In this document: in pieces, positions 26,541 through 39,500 of the stretch
Position numbering within the stretch: position 1 is the first letter of the stretch
Layout of the letters: the number at the start of each line of letters is the position of its first letter
Source: Amborella trichopoda
Lineage: Eukaryota; Streptophyta; Magnoliopsida; Amborellales; Amborellaceae
DNA: 64,000 nucleotides
Assembly: GCF_000471905.2 (NCBI RefSeq)
Contig: NW_006500340.1
Location: 4,243,086-4,307,085, forward strand
Reading direction: 5' to 3'
Program-made: the position numbers and the translations under genes
Notes under the pieces: generated by a model
The model's input: the letters and a program-made list of their open reading frames with translations, nothing else
Databases searched by the model: none
What the model was told of the DNA's origin: nothing

Positions 26541-27239
26541 ATATTATTCAAAGAGAAAATGGGAGAGATGATGATTCTGAGGCCACCCTTTCCCAGCAAT
26601 ATTATTCACATATCGAGTCCTAACAACAACAGTGTAGGGATGAGCACGACAATGCAGGTGAGCATGAAGGATGGACAAGCTTCGGGGATTTTAGATTGGA
26701 AACACAACAAAACACTAACACTCAGGGATTTGGGAATAGTCAGACGCCTGCTAGTATCGATGATTCGTTTTTAGATTGAATCAATGAATTGTTAAACGAA
26801 TTCAATCAATGGCACCAGCGTGACCAAGAAGAACAATAACGTCGTCTATCATTTTATTTTTAGATCATATGTTACTAATTTTATACTTTATTGTAGTCCA
26901 TGTATGTTGATATACTTATTTCATGATAATTCTATGTTTATCCTTTTGTGTGATGTAAATTAAATGCTGAATGGCGGTTCAAGCAGGGAAAGAACATATC
27001 AATATTCGCATATTCATTCAAAAACATGAAAATTCTTAATAGAGTACCCTCATTTCTTATTGAATTCCTAAAAAACAATATTTATAATAAATTTTAATAA
27101 TTTTTTCGGATTTTTTTTAAGCTTTATTCTGACCGATTCACCCGATTTTCGATCCGAATTGCCGATTCGCCGATCCAGATCGGTTTTTTGGTTGTCCTAT
27201 CCGGGTCACCGATCCGTTTTTTAAACCATTGCTCTTGAC

Positions 27240-27819
27240 TATTAGATCTCAAATCGGGTCGGGTGGTTGGCGGTGCATCACAGACTAGGCTCAAAATCCC
27301 AATTTTTCCTGACCATTGTCATACACCTCAGATTGCTATGCTTGTGATGCTTATGTTGTGGACACCAAAAAGGATGTTTGCCCGACAAGGAATTCAAATA
27401 GGTTTATGTGAAAGGTACTTCTGATCTGCATGCGTTTCATATTCGTTGTTTAAGTACAAATAGCGATTGGAAAACATTAATACCTTTTCAAAGAGCGCGT
27501 ATACTATGCTCCTTCGAGAGCATGGTTCAGTTCTACTCCCTCAGGCAGATGACCACTTGAGAGGATTTTTTCGATTTGAAATTTTGGAGACCTTCTATGA
27601 ATCACTAGATGATTGGTCTCAATAGAAAAAGAAAATTGAAATTTAAGTTTTTTAACACTTAGATCTCATTTTCCAAAAATTGGATGGTTTCTGTTCTATT
27701 TTGAGAAATAGTTTTTTTTTTCAAATGTTTAAACGTTGCAATAAGAAAATCTTTTTTATTAAGGAGTATTTCTAAAGAGGCTATATCTCAAAATTTTGGG
27801 GGCCTAAATGTTATCACCA
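27240..27819. repeat. continued 3' flank of copy 4
   Basis: No gene. Continues the flank interrupted by the hAT element. GATCTCAAATCGGGTCGGGTGG (27245 onwards) resembles DNA behind copy 6 near 34625, and 27490-27600 repeats the flank of copy 3. Confidence 0.5.
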
Positions 27820-29010
27820 TCATTATCATCATCATAACTTTTTCCCACCCATTTTGCCTAGCTACACAGATTCTAGTATGTCATTATGCTCTATCAAAAG
27901 GTATACCCTCAGTAAGTATGTAAGTCTCCATATCTTTTCTTACTACTTCTAACTATATTATTATGGGCCTGCCCCTTGCCATTTGTTAGCATTCTACTTG
28001 AACTAACTCGCACTTCCAAACAGGTATTATACTAGAAATACGTTGCACATGGCCAGCCTAACTAAATCTCTTTTTTCTCATCTTATCACCAATTGGAGTT
28101 GCATCTAAGTTTTTCTGAATGTATTCATTTCAAATTCTATCCCTTCTTATTTTATCACCAATCTCAATATCATCATCTCAGCGACATTCATTCTATGGGT
28201 ATGTTGTTTCTTGACCGCCCAACATTCCGCCCCATAAAGCAAAGGTGGTCTCATAGCTGTCCTATAGAACTTCCTCTTGAGCTTCATTGGTATGTCGTGA
28301 TCACATAAAATTTCGATTGCATATCTCCACTTTGCCCATCTAGCTCGAATTTTATATACAACATATTCCTCATCTCACTATGTTTCAAGATTATCGACCC
28401 AGGATATCGAAAGTGTATTTTTTGTTTTATTTTCTAGCCGTCAATATTAACTATTTTCTTTCATCTACTCCAACTTGCTTTCTAATACTCTAACTTGGTC
28501 CGACTTATTTTAAAACCTTTAGATTTTAGAGCATCCTTCTGAAGTTCTAATTTTGTATTGACTCTGCTTTGGGTCACATTGAAAATTTTGTATTGACTCT
28601 GCTTTGGGTCACACTGACCAAAATGTAATTCACGAACAACATAAACCACAATACCTCATCTTGTAAGTGTATAGGTAAATCTATAATTAAGACAAAGAGG
28701 TATAGTCTCAACACTAACTCTTGATATAAACCTATTGTTACTAAAAACTCAATTATCTCTCCACCAGTTGCTCACACATTAGTCAGCATTCCCTCATAAA
28801 TATCTCTTAGCAAGTCGATATAGTATCTTAAAATTCCTTTCTTTTCCAACATGCACGAAATTAAATCTCGAGGTGGTATATTATAAGCTTTATCTAAATC
28901 TTTAAAGACCATGTGAAGGTCTTTTACCTTCGCTCTAAACTTCTCAATCGCATGTCCAAGTAAGAAAATATCATCAATTGTTGACCTTCCTGTATGATAA
29001 TACATATATT
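27820..29010 (-). pseudogene. decayed LINE reverse transcriptase remnant, copy 2
   Basis: The clearest piece is 28772-29005 on the minus strand, which reads GRSTIDDIFLLGHAIEKF, then KDLHMVFKDLDKAYN and LRDIYEGM. These match the conserved non-LTR RT order (GRSTxxxIFxLRxxxEKxR...DLHMVFxDLxKAYDxVPR). A partial internal duplication of the ACTCTGCTTTGGGTCACA phrase lies at about 28560-28616. It parallels the remnant at 20740-21880. Confidence 0.65.
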
Positions 29011-29896
29011 GATTATATAATTTCCCAAAAGAGTCTCTAGCGACGAGCGCATTGAAATTTCCAACGGTAGTGTAACACCACCTTGGTCATTAGACATTAA
29101 GGGGTTGTTTGGTTTGTATGAAAACTTGCATTATGAGAGTGATCATATGTGAAATGTGCACGGTTGGTTCGTGCATAGAGTCAATGAAAAGTTGTCCGAT
29201 ATAAAAGATTTTACCACCAAGGAGCAAATCGTGTAAAAATAAATCCCCACCCCACAAGGTGGGGAGTAAGTTACGGGATCCATTACTGGGACAGACCCAA
29301 AATAATATTTTATTTGGGTTTACTGCACAAAAAAAAAGAGAAAGAAAATCTCTTCGTCACACCTCTCTCTCCTTGTCCTCTCTCAAACGAAAAATGGAAA
29401 AAAATAAAATAATAATAATAACAAAAAAAAAAAGAAGAAGAAGGAAGAAGAAAAAGAAATTGATGAGTTTTTAGCAGACGAGCAACACAACCTAGCCGTC
29501 TGCCATTGACACTAAGCAGATGGCATGATGTCAAAGTAGCCTCCAATGCGTTCACTGTTCAGAGTCCGATTGGCATTGCATGTAACGGGAGGCTACTTGA
29601 AAACACTAAATCACAATGACATATGCCCACAAAACAATAATAGTGTACAAAACAATGGCAAAAATAAGAGCACCAATCAGATCAAAATTTTGGAAAGATG
29701 CACTACAAACCAACAGAATGGTACAAACAGATTCACGTAAACCAAGGAGAGAAAAGTGAGAGAGAGAGAGAGAGAGAGGGGGGAGGCAGCCGGCGAGTTG
29801 TAATGGAAAGTTATTAGCTCAATACAATTGCCAAATGCTTCATTTGCAAATACATTGTCTAATTAAGCATTCCAAAAGGAAAAACATTCGCTCACA
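29011..29896. other. upstream region of protease copy 5
   Basis: No gene. Contains the conserved upstream block (29061-29100) and a GA-rich run (29755-29785). Compared with copy 4, the segment holding the TATA run is missing: GGAAAGTTAT joins directly to TAGCTCAATACA near 29808-29825. Confidence 0.55.
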
Positions 29897-30544
29897 ATGG
29901 CCGCAAGAGTTGCTTGACCACCATCTTGTTTGTTTGTGCTTGGCCTTGTTTCTTATGAGCTTCTGGCTACCCTTCCTCACTCTTCGAAGGCTAGAGGAGG
30001 ACACCTCATCTTCGATGTCATCGAGGTTCGAGAAATGGATAGCTCTTCATGGCCTGCAGTGCATGGATGCCGAAGAGGAGGAGCAACGGTTCCAGATATT
30101 TCGGGACAATCTCCAATTCATAGACACTCTGAACTCTGAGGGGGGACCTTACAAACAGAGCACAAACAAGTTTGCAGACCTCACCAATGATGAATTCCGG
30201 GCTACGCACATGGGCTTCAAGGCTTTTGCACGCGCCACAATGGTTTCTGGTGCTCCCTTTGTGTATGCTAATGTTTCAGCGCCGGCCAGCATGGATTTGA
30301 GGGCGAAAGGGGCTGTTACTCCACTCGAGAATCAAGGCCTCTGCGATAAACTATTTAACTTCCCTATACTGTCTATGGCTTGCCGTGACTCAACTGAGCC
30401 GACTCGTGCGAGCAACTCCGAGTTTCCCCAAGTTGGGTCTACAACTGGAGGACAAAAAGAACAGAAAAGTTTTAAAAAAGGGTAGCTTGTTTTACAGATT
30501 TCTAAACATTTTCTATGTATTTGGCAAAGAATAGTGAGTTTGGT

Positions 30545-30920
30545 TTTTCGGTGTTAAACAATAAAAGTAAAGCCTATCTTCAAAAAGTATTGAGAAATGT
30601 GGTTTCAATACTGAAAATCTTTGTGATAGCCTTATAGTATGTGTTCATCTTGAATTATAAAATTTAAAGCTTCAAAAATAGTGTAGATCGAGCAAATCTA
30701 CGAAAACTTGAAAATTTTGAAAATTGACGGTCCAAAAATGCGTTATAAGATGCACTATTTTCAAAACTTGAAATCCATTGTTTCTCATGTCCATGCATCT
30801 TGATGTCGAGATGATCAATTTGAAGATATTTGGGCATAAAAACACCCTCTTCTAGTGAAATTTTTGACGTGGACTCTAATTTGATTGTTTGGAGCCTCGG
30901 CTTTATATAAACTTGTTCCT
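30545..30920 (-). mobile_element. MITE family A copy nested in the intron of pseudogene copy 5
   Basis: Carries the family phrases AATGTGGTTTCAATACTG, GATCGAGCAAATCTACG, GACGGTCCAAAAATGCG, CATGCATCTTGATGTCGAGA and the end GAGCCTCGGCTTTATATAAAC. Copies 3 and 4 lack it at this place, so it inserted after copy 5 split off. Confidence 0.65.
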
Positions 30921-31014
30921 TTCTTTTTCTTTTTTTTTTCTCGCCATAATCGCTATTTTTATAGTTTCCTCTTTTTCTAGGAATTTTCAAATGTCTAAAC
31001 AGTAAATCAGTTTT

Positions 31015-31250
31015 TTAAAAAGGATTATATACAATGAGACCATTTATCCTTTTGTACAGGAAAGTCACAATTACTTACAACCATCTGATGTGAAATCTAA
31101 TAGCTTGAGTGTGTCACAAAGTTCGACAAAAATTCTTTTAAACTTTGAGCTTGGTCAATGAACTGAATGCAACCACCCTATTTTACGTCCAATGCTCAAG
31201 AACAATTGTGACTACCTTGTACTATAGGTAAATCACCTCATTATATACTT
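31015..31250. mobile_element. MITE family B copy nested in the intron of pseudogene copy 5
   Basis: About 235 bp. The left end ATTATATACAATGAGACCATTT and the right end CACCTCATTATATAC are inverted repeats. It shares GAAATCTAATAGCTTGAGTGTGTC and the TTGAGCTTGGTCAATG phrase with the copy at 53238. Confidence 0.6.
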
Positions 31251-31546
31251 TTTTTTTTTTAAATCTATTGTTCTTTGTGTTTTTAAACTTGTTTTAACTT
31301 TTAAAAGTTGTTTTAGGTTTCGATTTACTTTTTACAATTTCTATTTTTTCAGCTTTTTATTCTTAATAAATTTTTTAGGCCAAAATGACTTGAGTTGGAT
31401 TCAGCCAAATAACTCACCTTGGCCAAGGGGCTAGTCCGAGGTGAGTCTCGGCTAATGAGTGTCTCTTCCTTTCTATTTTGTCTTGCTTGGGTAGATTAGC
31501 ACTGTAGTGTATCTATCATGTTCTAACAATTTAGCCAAGAAGATGA

Positions 31547-31744
<198 letters not shown>

Positions 31745-32211
31745 TAGGGCTACCTGAATGATGCATTTAAATTCATCATTAACAACCAAGGACTTAGCAC
31801 TGAGGCTACATACCCCTACAAGGCTGTTGTTGGCACGTGCAACACTAAGAATGTGTCCGCCCATGCTGCTACAATCACAGGATACAGGGATGTTCCTACA
31901 AACAATGAGACGGCACTGCTCAAGGCTGCCGCCAGCCAGCTCGTCTCTGTTTGCATCGACGCGATTGGGAATGAATTCCAGCTCTACTCTGGTGGTGTCT
32001 TCACAGGAGATTGTGGTACAGAAACGGACCATTGCCTAACTGCCATAGGCTATGGAACTTCTGATGATGGGACTAAATATTGGCTACTGAAAAACTCGTG
32101 GGGCGAGGAATGGGGGGAGAAAGGATATGTAAGGATGCAGCGCGACGTTGCCTCGAAAGAGGGCGATTCATCTGTGGTATAGCAACGCAAGCATCCTACC
32201 CCACTGCATCA

Positions 32212-33236
32212 GAACCCTTCTACATCCTCTCATGCGCTTGTGTATATATGCTCTTGTTGTTGACACCAAAAGGGAACCTATTTATGAATAGTTTTATGTG
32301 GAAGTTGTGTGTTTTGCCAAATTTGTTCTTTACAATATATGATTCTTCGAGTATTTGGTTGGAAAGGATCAAGTCCTTACTTATTTTTATCAGTGAAAGC
32401 TTGCACAAAACAACTTTTAAATATTAGGAGCAAAGTAAGGAAAGAGAGCGTTTTGTTTTTCCTGCTGTATTGTCACTTCATTAGATAGAATCCCCATTAC
32501 AGTGAACCATGCACATTAATTTTGTTACACCTGAACACTAGCTTGTACCCATAGGGGAAACCCAAGCACTTGTAAAATACACTCAACGCATATTGATTAA
32601 GTGAAATGCAGGAGAGGCATATAATAAGACTCTTTACTTTTAATACTGTTTACAGGAAATGTATTCTTTCTTTGAGCTTTATTAGTTATGACACTCCAAA
32701 TTGTAAATTTCGCATCTAATGGATAGAAGTGCCTATAGCCTATAGCAAATATAATTGGTCGGTATAAAAATCCCAGTTTAAAATAAATCGCCCCTTTACA
32801 GCCAGCTAATACTTAAATTTATGAGAGATAAACTAAAAAACAACCCAAAAAGACAATTTTAGCATTATATTTAACAATCCACTCTAATGGAAAGATTTCT
32901 AACCCCAATTATTTATCTGACGTGAGCAAACTCCTCTTGCAAAAATGATTTTTTGAAAATGCTACAAGTTACAATGGGCCATCGCAATTCATCTTTTATT
33001 ACTGGATCTCGGATTAAGTGGTACAAGATTTTTATTGTAGTTCTTCCATGAAGCATCAGTTCATTTGAAATTGCAACAGTGGGATGTTTATGACAATAGA
33101 TTGTGGTAATATTTTACTGCTCAAGCTTCATATCTTGTAAGATTATGTTGGTTTCCTTGATACAATTGGCAAATGCTTCATTGCAAATACACTGTCTAAT
33201 TAAGCATTCCAAAAGGGCAAAAAACCCATTCTCACA
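32212..33236. repeat. 3' flank of copy 5, repeated behind copy 6
   Basis: No gene. About 32250-33130 aligns with 33955-35105 (TTTATTTTCATCAGTGAAAGCTTGCACA, CATTAGATAGAATCCCC, GATGACAATAGA...TATTTTA). Only about 75 bp before the copy 6 ATG resembles the promoter side of the other copies, so copy 6 has lost its original promoter. Confidence 0.65.
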
Positions 33237-33923
33237 ATGGCTACTAGAGTTACTTCACCACTCTTGTTTGTGCTTGGCCTTGTTTCTTATGGGCCTCTGG
33301 CTACCCTTCTCCACTCAGAAAAGGAAACCTCCTCGTCGATGTCGGTGAGGTTCGAGCAATGGATGGCTCTTCATGGCCGCCAGTACATGGATGCCAAAGA
33401 GAGGGAGCAACGCTTCCAGATATTTCAAGACAAATCTCAAATTCAGAGACTCCGTGAATGCTGAGGGGCGACCTTACAATCTCAAAATCATCATTTGCAA
33501 ATACGGCCTTAACACTGAGGCTACATACTCCTACCATGCTGCTGATGGCACGTGCAACAACAAGAATACGCTGCTACAGTCACAGGATATGAGGATGTTC
33601 ATACAAACAATGAGACGGCACTGCTCCATGCCGTCGTAGCCAGCCAGCCAGGCCGCCCGCCTGCCCGTCTGTCTCTGTTTCCATTGACACGAGTCGGTTC
33701 CAGTTCTACTTTGGGGGTGTCTTCACTCGAGATTGTGGTACTGAGCTAGACCATGGCGTAACAACCGTAGGCTATGAAACTTCTGATGGTGGCTACTGAA
33801 AAACTCTATTGGGGGGGATAAAGGATACGTAGGGATGCAGCACGACGTTGCCTCAAAAGAGGGCCTCTGGATTCATCCTACCCCACTTTTTTTTTTGGGT
33901 AAATTCCTATCCCACTGCATAAG
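33237..33923 (+). pseudogene. cysteine protease pseudogene (array copy 6, internally deleted)
   Basis: Starts like the others (ATGGCTACTAGAGTTACTTCACC) but has a 2-bp loss in the signal peptide and a frameshift after RFQIFQD. At about 33480-33486 the prodomain (GRPYN) is joined directly to the middle of exon 2 (KIIICKYGLNTEATYSYHA). This deletes the end of exon 1, the intron and the catalytic Cys. Several later indels follow; only 687 bp remain. It shares with copy 4 the loss of two codons in GFQFY / RFQFY and a short insertion before the stop. Confidence 0.88.
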
Positions 33924-36536
33924 CGTCCTTACTACATCCTCAACTGTATATACTTTGCTTGTGTAGCCTTTGTTGTTGAGCAAAAGGATTTATACCAAAC
34001 AAACAGTTTTATGTGGAAGTTGTGTTTCGAAATTCGTTTTTTATAATATATAATTCCTGGAAATCACTAATACCCTTCTATAAACTAGTGTGCAACGTAC
34101 ACCATCACAAACAAAGGCTTCGAGTAAGGACCAAGTCCCTATTTATTTTCATCAGTGAAAGCTTGCACACAACTTTTAAAATGGACACCGTTAGCATGGG
34201 GCCAAGCCCGCACATGTAGAAATGCGGGCTTGGCAATAAATAAAATTTGAGCCTAATTTTTTGAGAATATATAATCTTTAAAATGGAGATCATGGATATG
34301 AAAAAAAAAAATTGAAAACCAAAAATAATAATTATATAAAGAAAACATTTGGACCATTAATTACGATTATTTTTAGATGGACCACATATTTGCATCCATG
34401 GACCTCTGGACCGCATTTTGTTTTTCTTACTCGATTGTCACTTCATTGGATAGAATCCCCGCTTCTTCTCATTGTTACAGTTAAGCATGTACATTATTGT
34501 TTGTTACACCTGAACACTAGCTTGCACCCATAGAGGAAAGCTAAGTACTTCTAAAATGCGCTCGGCACACATTAAGTGAGATGCAAGAAATGTATATAAT
34601 AAAACTGTTTCCATTAATATGTGAAATCGGGTGATTGGGCGTGTATCATAGACCATGCTCAAAATTTCTATTTTTTCTTTTGAGATTTGTGGCACACCCC
34701 AGATTGTTAAATTTCACATCTAAAAGTGCCTTTAGCCTATTTGTATCAAATATAATTGGTCAGTATAAAATCCCATTTTAAAATCTCTCGTAAGGCTTAT
34801 GTTTACGAGAGAGAAACAACATAATAAAACAACACAATTTTTGGCATTATATTTGACAATCCTCTTTAATGGCAAAATTTCTAATCCCAATTATTCATCT
34901 AAAGTGAGCAAACTCCTCTTCCAACAATGGTTTTGTGAAAACGCTACAAGATAATTCATTCGTAATCTACTGGATGTGGGATAAAGTGATACAAGATTTT
35001 AAATGTATCTTGTTCTTCCATAAAATATCAGTTTCTTTCTCATTGCAATAGTGGGATGTTGATGACAATAGACTCAGGTTATATTTTATTGCTCATGCTT
35101 CATATCTTGCAAGATTCTTTTGGTTTTATTTAAAATACGTAGCTGCTACTACAATGTTATAATACTCTTTTAAGTTTCAAAAAACACAAGGAATAACTCA
35201 ATATACACAAGATAAAGCGACAGAGACAGAGACAACGACAAAGGTTAAAGTGAAGATGTTATAGCTCAAAGGCTTATGCACACTCTTTGGATTAGCTTGT
35301 GCCTATTTATAGGTTTTACAAACGGTTTACGAACCACCCATTGGAAAATAACTATTGTCCAGTTTAAAATAACTTTCCACTAATAATAACTATCCACATA
35401 CATTACATTTAGAGAGAGAATAAAAGATAACTACTATCATTAATCCATAATTAACATGACTTCACTTAGAGAGAGAGAGGGAGAAAGAACTACACACTCC
35501 TAATTATTCTTCCAAGTCCTCTCCATATTTCAACTTAAAGATAGATTTTGGATCCAAAGTTTAAACGTTGGTAGTCTAGACAATGAAGATCATAAATATG
35601 AAAAAGATTTGATAAATTTAAAAATAATCATTTTTCCTTCACTAGGATCATTTGATTATTTTTTATTTTTATATGCATTTTTAAAAATTATTTAACTGGT
35701 CAGACCATCGGTCGAACCAGTTTGAATCGGACCAACGTCTTCACTAGTTCAATTGCCGGTCTCATCCTGATGAGGTTGATTCATACAATATTGTCATTAA
35801 TATTATAACTTAAATAAAAAACCCATACAAACCACATAGCTAAAACTTCACCGGGAGTCTTTTTGGATTTGATGCCACAAAACTAGAAAACCGTAACCGA
35901 AAGTGCTCAATAAGATATTGTTATGGAGTAAGTGGAACCCTTAATAGCTCTTTGAGTGACAAACAAGGGCCAGCTTTGCCATTAATGGAAATTTTAATAA
36001 CAGTAACAGATTTACAAAACTGACCTGACATTCTGCGCAAGATAATATTACCAAGGGAAATACAACGATCAGTCTTCAAGCCCTCATCTTGCTAGTACAA
36101 AAAAGCTTGCTTATCAACGAAATTCCTACAAATTAAGAAGAATATCAACAAAAATAATTTCATACATGATAATTATCGGTGTTGTAAACTGGACTGGACT
36201 GGACTAAATAAATTTGATGGCCCCCCCCATAACTTTTTAAAGTATATCATTTGCAGCACCATGCACCAGCAATCTTAGGTTTCCCTGATATTTATCCTTT
36301 TAATCCATGGTAGCATCTTCCATTAAATCCCCATATTTTTTTCAGTTTATTCTTACATATCTGATAATTAGTAGTCATCAGTTCTTTCATTCAATCTTGA
36401 AATAAAACAAATGACAAAATAAAGCCAATACAACACAAAATCCTCTCAATAGGTTACCTACGATAGGCCAAAAATGGCATATTACCCAGCATTGTCAACT
36501 TGCATCATGAACTTTTATAACTGCTCTTGCTTCTGC
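33924..36536. other. end of the array and intergenic DNA up to the INCENP-like gene
   Basis: 33924-35110 is the repeated 3' flank described for copy 5. From 35110 to 36536 I see no gene: AT-rich DNA with GA-rich runs (35405-35485) and a short ACCAGTTTGAATCGGACC type motif cluster at 35690-35760 that may be a transposon end. Confidence 0.5.
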
Positions 36537-39500
36537 TCAGTAATCACCATCTTCATCATGATCACTGAATTCACTCCAAGTGCTGATCCGACGACTCCCA
36601 TAAACTACAAATGAAAATGAAGACATTCATCTGCTAATTTATGTGGCCATTTGAATAGAATCAAGACAAACCTTAGAAACATAAGAATGTAATATAAATG
36701 CAATAACAAAAGAAAACCATTGTTCATTGGGGTTATCACCACATTAAAATAGTGGATGGTCATGAAAAGAGAGGGACCAAACTTTGGGCCACATCCTTTT
36801 CTGATGGTTCTCACTCACTCTTTATAAATGTCCATCAAGGTTATGGCGATAATGGATTATGAGTTTACCTCAATAACTAGTCAATTGGATTATAATATAC
36901 TACCACCAAATAAATTCCGGACACAAGAAGCCGCAGATTTCTTTAGTAGGAAATTAAAAATCAAATAGAAATTACCTTCACTCAAATCCCCACATTTAGC
37001 ACGAAGAAATATTTTATCTGGGTCTGTATTCTGCTGTTTGATAACCATCAGATTCACGTTCTCTTTCCTGCCATACCAGGGTAACATTCTCAATCAATAT
37101 AAACACCAAACACCATACCCAAAGCACTATATATTAGCAAGAGGCAGGTGCCATGCACGTCTCTTTACGGGGATTACAATCTCCAGATTGTAAAAGCATA
37201 TATAAATAATTTATTTCCCAAAAACAGAATGCCTCAAATTTGGTAACAAAGGATGATTTTTCCAACGAAGATAATTACCTTGGTAATAGGAGATAATTAT
37301 CCTTCAAAGAAGAGTTTCCTTTACAGTTAGAATTCTTATTACATATTTCAATTACTTATTTCTTATTACTTATTACAATTAGAGTTTCCTTTAGTATATA
37401 AAGGGATAGGGATTAAATTGGATTAGGAGGTACATTGCTCTAAATTCCCACTTGGTGAGTTGGAGAGGTCCTTTTAATAGGTAGCCTACCCTAAAGCCTA
37501 TCTCTCCCTAAGGCCCAGGTCTACTTGAATGCCACATGTCCCAGGCTTCAACTGTGATTTGGCATATGTAGAAGATATACCAAGAATTTCAAATAAGCTT
37601 GAAAATAGCCACCTCTCTCTCCCCCTCTCAACCCCCAAAAAAACCCCAAAAAAGAAAAAAAAAACACCCAAAAAAAGGAAAAAAGAAAAGGGATGATCCT
37701 ATTCTTCACCTGGCCCAAGAGGGTATATGTTTCCTTGGATAATTGTCTTCTTCTTCTTCATCATCTTCTTCACAGTCTGAGTCCTTGTAAGGTGTGATCT
37801 CATATGACGCGGAAACATTCAGTTCTTCTTTGTTAAAAGTGTCATCCTTACTCGTAGTACCTAAACCATTTAAAGTAGTTGCGATCTGGACAGAAATGAC
37901 AAGCCAGTCAATACAGGCGATCCCAAAGTTGCCCATCAAGAGAAGTTTATAGCAGTTTGTCTGAAATTAATATTTGCAGTAGTGCCTTAGAAATATGACT
38001 TGGTATGAATTGGGCAAACTAAGAAGTTTCCAACCAGCTTATGTTAATAAGATGATTGGCAGATATCACGAATAACACAACTTAGAAGTCTCAAAACTTT
38101 TTCAAAACTAAGTTATTCTCTGAGTTGCTAAAAAAAAACGGAAAATGTCCTTCAACATAAGCCATATACCTCAAACAAAATCTCTGAATTTATCAATAGA
38201 AAATGAAACAAAGTTATATGATATTAGCTACCACAATTAAATTTTTACAACCAAGAGACAATTTTAATTTTCAAGCACAGGAAAGAAGTGTTTCACAAAC
38301 ATAGTTACTACTTAGCGTAAATGCCTTAAGCATTAGGGGGTCACAGATTTAGTTAAAGCTTCATAAGGTAACACATTCACGGTTTTAGTTCGGGTTTAGA
38401 CAACAATATGTTACCTCTCCAATGCCAGGCGGCTCAAGGAAAAAGTTGAGATTCCCAGATACACTACTTGTATGCCTGCTGTCTACTTTTGAAGTCTTTC
38501 TACCCTTAGTTTCCAGTTCCCTCTTCTTGCGAGCGGTCATTTCTCTTTCCTTTTCCATCCTCTGTCGTTTCTTTGCCCCTGCAGCCAATTCTTTTCTTTT
38601 GTGTTCCTTCTCTTCCTACACAAAACAAGTATTTTAATCATAAAATTATTATTTTTGATAATTTCATATCGACAAATTTATTACCAAAAGATTTTACCAA
38701 AATCACATATATTACAGAAAGTTTGCAATATAAAATCCTTTCTGGAAAGAATAAAAGAAATACCATAGCTTTGCGTTTTTGCTCCTTGTCCTCTTTTTCT
38801 AACCGCAACCTCTCTTCAAATTCTCTCCTCTGCCTCTGAGCATCTTCAATGCACTTCCGTTTTCTCTCTCTTTCTCTCCTTTCATCTTCTTCTCTCTGTC
38901 GTTTTTTGGCAGCTGCTTCAGCTTCCCTCCTCTTCCTATCCTCCTCAAGCTTCTTCAGTTTCTCCTCCTTTGTTTTGAGATTCTCCTGCTCAATCTTTGT
39001 CCTTTCTAGCCTAGCAGCTTCTTTCCTCAATTTACGCTCATTCTCCTTCTGTTCTTCCAACCTTTTTGCAGCCTCAGCAGCCTCTAGAGCCTTCACTTTA
39101 ATGTCCCTCTTACCTGATAATAAAACCAATGCAAACCTCTCATACAATCAAGGGTTGGTTGAGGCGAGGACACCCCCCTTTCTCATAAGCATTTATCAAC
39201 CGTTTCATCAGTGCTTTGTTTCTTTCCTTTGCCTTTCTCATATAATTTTTGTCTTTTGTTTCTACACTTCTTCTGATTTTAATCAGACAATGAGTTCTTC
39301 GTAAAGCATTTCAGTATTATAGTTCTCTAACTCTTTTTTTTTTTGGTAGGGTATTTCAGTTGTAGGAATCAAACTTGAGATGTAGTGTCACTAATATCAA
39401 CTACCAATCTCTCAAACCCAAGCCCAATTCCTAGTTCTCAACTTCATTAAACACACATGTAAGAGCCTCATTCTAGCCTAACAAATTGGCATTCTTGATA

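Larger units (their letters stand above)
24925..27231. mobile_element. hAT-type DNA transposon with 8-bp target duplication
   Basis: The left end CAGTGTTTAAAAAAACG and the reverse complement of the right end, CAATGGTTTAAAAAACGG, are terminal inverted repeats of the hAT type. The flanking 8-mers CTCTTTAC (24917-24924) and CTCTTGAC (27232-27239) match at 7 of 8 positions. Subterminal DNA is rich in ATCGG/CGATTC motifs on both sides. The middle is a 22-bp minisatellite and an assembly gap. At about 26560-26770 one frame reads DDSEATLSQQYYSHIES and onward to QTPASIDDSFLD, possibly the tail of a degraded transposase-like protein. It is therefore probably non-autonomous as assembled, but the gap hides part of it. 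Confidence 0.7.

Noticed and set aside
29835-30485. A 216-residue open frame covering exon 1 of copy 5, which could be taken as a functional short prodomain protein
   Set aside because: It starts at an upstream ATG, bypasses the broken signal peptide through a frameshift and runs into the intron because the donor site is lost.
38849-39304. Plus-strand open frame of about 150 residues rich in Ser and Phe
   Set aside because: Antisense shadow of the charged helical exon of INCENP.
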